Below, one piece after another: positions 58,705 to 64,000 of a DNA stretch of 64,000 bases (its first letter is position 1; each line of letters begins with the position of its first letter). Both the position numbers and the translations under genes were made by a program. The notes under the pieces were generated by a model. The model worked only from the letters and a program-made list of their open reading frames with translations, was not told the DNA's origin and ran no database searches. The DNA is from Halichondria panicea (taxonomy: Eukaryota > Porifera > Demospongiae > Suberitida > Halichondriidae), in the NCBI RefSeq assembly GCF_963675165.1, contig NC_087379.1:4977442-5041441 (forward strand). The letters are read 5' to 3'.

Positions 58705-60648
58705 CACAGCCAAAAATCCACGGGTCCGTTTCAGGCCGTTAGTTGAAAACGGGCCGTTACGGCCCGTGGAACGGCCTGTATACAGGATGTAGCCAACCCA
58801 CGTCCTGTATACAGGCCGTCTCACGGGCTGTAAACAGGACGTTAGCCCACGTCCTGTTTACAGCCCGTGGATACGGGCCTGTATCAGGGCGTAGCAACCA
58901 CGTCCTGTATACAGGCTGTTGCAGCTGTAGCTTATGCGCATGCGCTAGCTTGGGGCAGGATGACGTCACCTGACTACAAAAAGAGAATGAGACAGACAGG
59001 AGCTCTGAGAAAAAATCCTGCTGCTTGTCACATGCACAACATGCACAAGAGGAGCTGCTGGTCCAAAAAGACAACTTGAAGAGGACTATACACTATTAGT
59101 CTACCTGTGAACAGAAAAAGGTGAAGCTGTAGCAGCATATGCGCATGTTATTATATTAAACAGTTATTATTTTTATTGAACTTTCTCATAGCATGCAGTT
59201 TGTGTTCCTCTAGTTCCACAGCTATTTCAAATCTATAGTAAATTTGACCTCTAGTGTAGTTGGCAGCAAAGGTCTGTAAATTTCACCTCTACTGTATGTT
59301 TATAAATTCAGGTTTGCACGTTGTTATGGACTTTTGAAGCTGGAGCACTGGCCAATTTTACAAGGTAAACGTTTCGTTTTGCTTCCTTTTTGAAATAATC
59401 CTCCTCATCGTAGGCTCCCATCTGAAGTTTTTTCACTTTTGATAAAAAGGTGTTGAAGAATGCTCCCAGGTTTGTTATTCTCTTTCACTAGCATTCACAT
59501 ATTAAACACGCGATCAAATTGACTTTAGATAATGCTGCCGAGTTGAAGTCTGGGCTAATTACGTAAGTGCCACTGTTCTATTGTGTTTTGTGATACATTA
59601 TTGCTTCTGTAGACACTAGATGTTGTCAGAAGAATGAACTAAAGATAAAGCAACAGTTTCCTGGTAAGAAAATTCAGCAACTATGTAATCTGTGTGAATA
59701 GCGTATCATTGGTGTACAGTTGTGAGATATCTTTGAGATGAAAAAGAGCCCTTGTAATGTGTACAGCACACTGTAAGCTGTTGACTGACTTCATAGTACG
59801 CCGGTAAGATTATTCACAGTGGTGTGTTCTTTTAATCTTCTAACTCTTCTTCAGATGTTGCAAAATTCAAGGTTTGTTTATTGTTTTCATCTTTAGCACT
59901 CGTTACACATGTTATTTAATGATTTCTTTATTGGCATGCCGAGTTGGAGTCTGGATGTGTTAGGTAAGTGCCATTATTTTGTATGTGTTTGGTGATACAT
60001 TATATGCCTCATAGATTGAAGTTTTTAGATGAATGATAAAGAGAATGCAACAATTGCCTGGTAAGCAACTTAGTTTAATTTATGTGAATAAGTATTATTA
60101 GTGTACAGCTGGCGAGCTATCTCGGAGATGAAGAACGGCCCTTCAAGCTGTTCACTGACTTCATAGTACGCCGGTAAGCAGTGGTGTATTTTTTGTATAA
60201 TTCCCAGCCTCTTCTCCTCAGAGTCTATCTTTGTGCACAAAAACAAGACGAATATAAATACAGTAAGTTAGTATACTTATGTGGCGTTAACGTACGGTTC
60301 AACTGGTTGTTTTTATCTGCAGTGCCACCGTGGGGATGTGAAGACACGGACATGATAATGAGAGACATAATGTAGCTGAACAGAAATTAATATATATATA
60401 TATCTTGTTCTTGTCTTCTTTGTCTTTGAATTGTGACCTTTTGAAGCATGATACTAGCTTATTAAATTGTGCATGAGAACAGTATGATACAGGCTGAATA
60501 CTACAGGCTGAATACAGGCCGTTTGTACGGGCAGTTTACAGGTTGTATGTTTAGTAGTGTCTACCCAACGGTCCCGTATCAGGATGTGGTAAACGTCCTG
60601 TAACGGACATGTAACGGACCTGACACGCCCCGTGGATTTTTGGCTGTG
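58705..60648. mobile_element. 1.9-kb non-autonomous TIR element with subterminal palindromes
   Basis: The ends are CACAGCCAAAAATCCACGGG at 58705 and its exact complement finishing at 60648. Just inside the left end (58730-58925) short palindromic phrases such as CCTGTATACAGG, CCTGTTTACAG and ACGGGCC(G/T)T alternate with ACGTCC. Similar phrases recur inside the right end (60485-60620). Such arrays usually bind a transposase. The interior has a diverged direct duplication (about 59560-59835 and 59970-60185) and no long ORF. I did not find a convincing target duplication, so superfamily is open. Confidence 0.75.
59560..60185 (+). repeat. Internal direct duplication with donor-like GGTAAG sites
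   Basis: Two diverged copies share, in order, GTAAGTGCC(A), GTGATACATTAT, CAACA(G)TT(T/G)CCTGGTAAG, TGTGAATA, GTGTACAG, GAGATGAA and ACTTCATAGTACGCCGGTAAG. Each copy carries three sequences like a 5' splice site. No protein frame is conserved between the copies. Confidence 0.65.
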
Positions 60649-61182
60649 GAGCACAAATTCAATTTCTGTTGCTACGCACCAATCCTGGCTTTTATAACCA
60701 CGCCTCGCACATGCGCAATGAAGTCCAAGTTAGATAGACCACACCCACTCGTAGAATATGCGTCTTAGTAACCGCCTTGGTTACGGTTAGATTCCCTCGG
60801 CTTTGCGCCTCGGGCTAACCGCAACCGCGGAGGTTACATAGACACAATTCTACTCTTAGGTGTAGTCTATCCTATACTTAGCCAATCGGATTGCAGTATT
60901 TATGACCGGAACTAGAGCATTTTAGGAGTATAAAAGTCGCTGTCTTCTTTTGCACACACTACCTGATACCAGCTCTACCGTCTCAGCCCAGCTCTACCGT
61001 CTCAGCCCAGCTCTACCATGGCCATTCCACCACCTCCCCCAAGAATGCAGGTTCGCGTTCATGTCGTGATTAGGGTATGGGGTATTATGAGTAAAGTAGA
61101 TCTTGAGACTGAATCTTTATAGGCTGAGTCCAAGGTGTCCGTTACATGTCCGTTACAGGACGTTTACCACATCCTGATACGG
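60574..61182. repeat. 45-bp perfect inverted repeat around a promoter-like block
   Basis: 60574-60618 (CCGTATCAGGATGTGGTAAA...) is the exact reverse complement of 61138-61182. The left arm belongs to the right end of the TIR element at 58705-60648. The right arm is outside it, about 520 bp away. Confidence 0.9.
60882..61074 (+). promoter_or_regulatory. CCAAT/TATA promoter-like block and short first exon
   Basis: CCAAT at 60882-60886, TATAAAAG at 60929-60936, a 19-bp tandem repeat CAGCTCTACCGTCTCAGCC (2.5 units, 60970-61015), then ATG at 61018 opening MAIPPPPPRMQVRVHVVIR and a possible donor AGG/GTATGG at 61075. Spacing fits a real core promoter and 5' UTR. No following exon was found, so it may be a captured or orphaned gene start. 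Confidence 0.4.
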
Positions 61183-61185
61183 TGT

Positions 61186-61345
61186 CATAGGAATGAATGA
61201 CTCCCCTAAATAATGACTCCCGGTCACTCCTACCTAGGCACCAGTGACTCCCGGTCACTCACGCCTAGGAATAAATGACTCCCCCGGTCACTGACTCCTA
61301 GTCACGAATGACTCCCCCCTGGAAAAAATGACTCCCCCGAAATTT
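61186..61345 (+). repeat. Interspersed TGACTCCC / GGTCACT repeat
   Basis: The phrase (A)TGACTCCC, often followed by CGGTCACT and CCTAG, recurs about eight times at irregular spacing. Part reads as a hyphenated palindrome (AGTGAC...GTCACT). Non-coding. Confidence 0.75.
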
Positions 61346-61774
61346 ATATACGAACACTGATCCATAGAGCTAAAGAGACTTCAGGGGCTATACTAAGTAC
61401 ATGCATCCTCAAAACCTGTCACAGTGTGACTATACAATCAAGCTCAAGACTGTTATATCAGGACTGCATGCATGTATGCTATCTGTGAGAGACCTGTTTA
61501 ATACATAGTATGACTATAATTACAGCTGTTCCTTATATACTGTAAACTGGTTCAGTCTAGCTATTAGTACCTATAGTACTTATACTACATTGTACACTCT
61601 GTTCACATTTTCACACGTCTCACGGTCACTGTAAAGCAAAACTTATAATACAACAACATCCATCAAAATAACAAATAGATCTACAGTGCATGAAAAACAA
61701 ACAAAACAACAGTGCAAATTAACAGTGTATAAACAAAAACAGCTAGTGGAAGATAACGAAATGCTAAAAAAATT
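61346..61774. other. Spacer downstream of the integrase/Ulp1 gene
   Basis: AT-rich, no recognised gene or element end. Probably includes the 3' UTR of the minus-strand gene that ends at 61775. Confidence 0.4.
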
Positions 61775-64000
61775 CTATCTAGATCTACAAGTAGGACAAA
61801 ACCAATCTCCAAGTGGAGATACTTTAATACGAACACATTTATAATGATACCACACATTACACGTATCGCACTGGACCATTTCATCATAACAGTCAGGACG
61901 GAGACAAGGGCAGTATATCGTAATTACTATGCTGGAAAATCTTTCTGGTCTCTTGCGGCTACTAATATCTTTTGACTTTGGAAATCTTCTGAGTTTCTCA
62001 TTTTCAAAGCAACGCACAAGATGTGGCCTCATTTTGTCTTCATTTAGGGTGATGGTATCCAGATTGTCTCCTTGCAATGCGTGGTATGCAGCGGCAATTG
62101 CAAACAAACCACAGTTGTTACTGCCACTGCTCTGCTGTTGAATGGAGGCCACAGATAGTAACAGCCCATTGTGCGCTATTAAAGGCTTATACATCTGTGC
62201 AATTTGCAGCTCAGCACTTGGCTCCAGGTCTTTCCCATATTGGAAGCAGCTATCAAAGAGGAAAAGTTCCCCCTTGATGAGTGCTGTCGCAATCCAGTGA
62301 TGCCTCTCTGTTACAAAGAATATCTGCACGGCTGTATAGGATATATATATGATATAATTATAATTATATTGTAATTATACGGCCAAGGATGAGGATGAGG
62401 TATAATTATACCAATACTATAATAATACTACTATTAATTTAAGTAGAAATTATACCTGTGGCTTCACTACTAGTGACTGCAGGAAAAGACATCTTCTGAA
62501 CCAGAAGAGTAGAATAGCAGCCTTCAATATTTGGAAATTGCATTCTCATCAGTTTGTGCGCAGCATACATATGACGGTCAGAAAGCATCCCGCTCTCAGC
62601 AAGAACTACATCCTTGTCTCCCGTCCTCAGGTCCAAATCCTTCACCCAGTAGCTTGAATTCTGTCGAATGTGCACACAATAATTATAATGAACGGTTTAT
62701 AGTGTGCATGCACATAATTATTAATAATAATTGCAATTAACGATAGCTCCTGTTAACAAGTATATAACTATATTATACCTTTCTTGTTACAGACTGAGTA
62801 GTCCTTTGCTTCTTCAAAGGTGGCTCCATAGAGGATGCAGTCTTAACCTGAGAGAAGGGGGCGTCTCGCTTGCGAGAGGAGTGAGCATCTGGCTTGTGAG
62901 AGGAGGGGACGTCTGGCTTGTGAGAGGAGGGAGCGGCTGGCTTGTGAGAGGAGGGGACGTCTGGCTTGTGAGAGGAGGGAGCGGCTGGCTTGTGAGAGGA
63001 GGGGGCGTCTGGCTTGTGAGAGGAGGGAGCGGCTGGCTTGTGAGAGGAGTGAGCATCTGGCTTGTGAGAGGAGGGGACGTCTGGCTTGTGAGAGGAGGGA
63101 GCGGCTGGCTTGTGAGAGGAGGGGACGTCTGGCTTGTGAGAGGAGGGAGCGGCTGGCTTGTGAGAGAAGGGAGCGTCTGGCTTGTGAGAGGAGGGAGCGG
63201 CTGGCTTGTGAGAGGAGGGGGCGTCTGGCTTGTGAGAAGAGGGAAAATCACAATTTTTTTCCCACAGCTTCTAAAAATGGAGTGCATAATTATAAAGAAA
63301 CATTAAATTAATATCGTAAAGAGAAATGTAATGTAATTATAATTAGCTTCAAAATCTAGATACACATGCATTATACCTTGCTTGGGTCTTTCACAGGAGT
63401 ACTCGTCAAAGAAGGGTTAAACTGATCGAGAGATTCATCGTGATGGTTGTCTGATAATTCGGAAGGATCCGAGAGAGAACTATGTTGATCCAAGAGAGGT
63501 TTTTCGGAGTCTGAGCCATGGGAATGCTTTAACCGCTGTTGGTTAACAGCCTTTTTTAAGGTCTTTCCAGTCTTAGGGTTGGCAATCTTAAAGACTCCCT
63601 TGTCCAAGCACTCCACCACCGTATATGGGCCTAACCACCGAGGCTTCAGCTTGTCTCCCTTCTTACATTCCCTAGCTGGCTGAATTCCTCAGCCAGACCA
63701 AACTCCCAGTCTTAAACACCTAGAAAAATGACATGGCTATGACATTAAACGAGTAATGAAAATAGCCATGGTACGCTCATACAATGATATAGCCTGCTCA
63801 CCCTCTTGTCTGCATGCTTCCGATCATAGTACATCTTGTCCTTTTCTTGGGCATTGTCAATGTTCTTCTTGGCTTTGCTGTGGATATCATCCTTTAACTT
63901 TGTAACAGCTCGAGCATGGGTCATAATGGCACTAATGTCCCAGCTCTGCTCAAGTTCACCCTCGCTGCCTAACTCCAGTTGAATAGGGAGTACAGGTTTC
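61775..64000 (-). CDS. Ginger-type integrase C-terminus + Ulp1 protease + PHD finger (5' part outside window)
   Basis: Exons on the minus strand: 64000(open)-63802, 63719-63377, 63270-62779, 62660-62456 and 62307-61775. Encoded in order: end of an integrase-like region (NIDNAQEKDKMYYDRKHADKR), a GPY/F-type module (KPRWLGPYTVVECLDKG), a hydrophilic part, about 16 SSHKP(D/A)(A/V)P repeats ending in a nuclear-localisation-like PPLKKQR, a Ulp1/C48-like protease with His (RHHW), Asp (LFLFDS) and Gln/Cys (QQSSGSNNCGLFAI), and a C-terminal PHD finger (CPCLRPDCYDEMVQCDTCNVWYH... and FCPTC). This combination is known from Ginger1-like DNA transposons and genes domesticated from them. Exon 63719-63377 is 343 nt where phases require a multiple of three, and its first part (GSLVWLRNSAS then TAG) is one base out of frame with RECKKGDK, so this copy is broken there or the base is an error. 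The protease-PHD part is intact. Confidence 0.72.
62862..63245 (-). repeat. 24-bp coding minisatellite (SSHKPDAP / SSHKPAAP)
   Basis: About 16 units of 24 bp, alternating between two variants so that a 48-bp period is also visible. In the spliced frame on the minus strand each unit encodes SSHKP(D/A)(A/V)P. The pattern is continuous without unique spacers. Confidence 0.9.

Noticed and set aside
62308-62329. Start of the Ulp1 protease at a Met at 62329
   Set aside because: This segment lies in an intron in the best model: the acceptor at 62308 joins the previous exon in phase and gives the expected SSEAT-E-RHHW junction.
62862-63245. CRISPR-like regular repeats
   Set aside because: The 24-bp units are contiguous with no unique spacers, lie in a spliced eukaryotic reading frame, and encode an octapeptide array.
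62731-63306. Plus-strand 191-codon frame of repeated GSGWLVRGG-type units
   Set aside because: It is a shadow of the minisatellite exon of the minus-strand Ulp1 gene.

Overview
This is animal nuclear DNA, most likely from a demosponge. Genes are split by short GT-AG introns on both strands, intergenic distances are short, and miniature inverted-repeat transposons are common. The content includes CUB/EGF extracellular modules, FOXRED1, DCAF17, a GT92 glycosyltransferase, and a cysteine-rich multi-membrane-pass family (CPFDYC / LCGEC / NPVA..LSYSKLLR motifs) that I associate with sponges. The species call is inference. I saw no tRNA, rRNA or CRISPR array.

Layout. (1) 1-2047, +: 3' end of FOXRED1. 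(2) 2.7-45.7 kb: a cluster of five astacin metalloprotease genes, named A-E here. A-D lie in tandem on the minus strand and E lies head-to-head with D on the plus strand. All share signal peptide, propeptide with a conserved aspartate, furin-type site, astacin domain (HExxHxxGFxHE, SIMHY), CUB, EGF repeats, Thr/Pro- or Ser/Thr-rich linker, CUB, and a terminal CUB-like module. I reconstructed complete open coding sequences for B (848 aa), C (1105 aa), D (1126 aa) and E (1473 aa). A keeps every splice site but has a nonsense codon just before the zinc motif and a nested stack of transposons in intron 2. (3) 47.0-54 kb: a GT92 glycosyltransferase (+), an 11-exon DCAF17 gene (-) and a single-exon seven-helix receptor (+). 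(4) 54-57.1 kb: a decayed sponge-type multi-pass membrane gene and a decayed DIRS-like retroelement. (5) 57.1-64 kb: repeat-rich DNA with MITEs, minisatellites and a 1.9-kb non-coding TIR element, then a promoter-like block between inverted repeats, and an integrase/Ulp1-protease/PHD gene of Ginger type running off the right edge (-).

How it works together. The cluster should encode secreted or matrix-bound zinc proteases that differ mainly in their EGF/CUB/linker exosites. Its history is readable: B is a chimera with A's 5' part and C's 3' end and flank, as expected from one unequal crossover in the second CUB/linker exon. The same event explains a duplicated exon relic and MITE between the genes. 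After that duplication, A took a transposon insertion whose empty site survives in B, and it acquired its nonsense codon.
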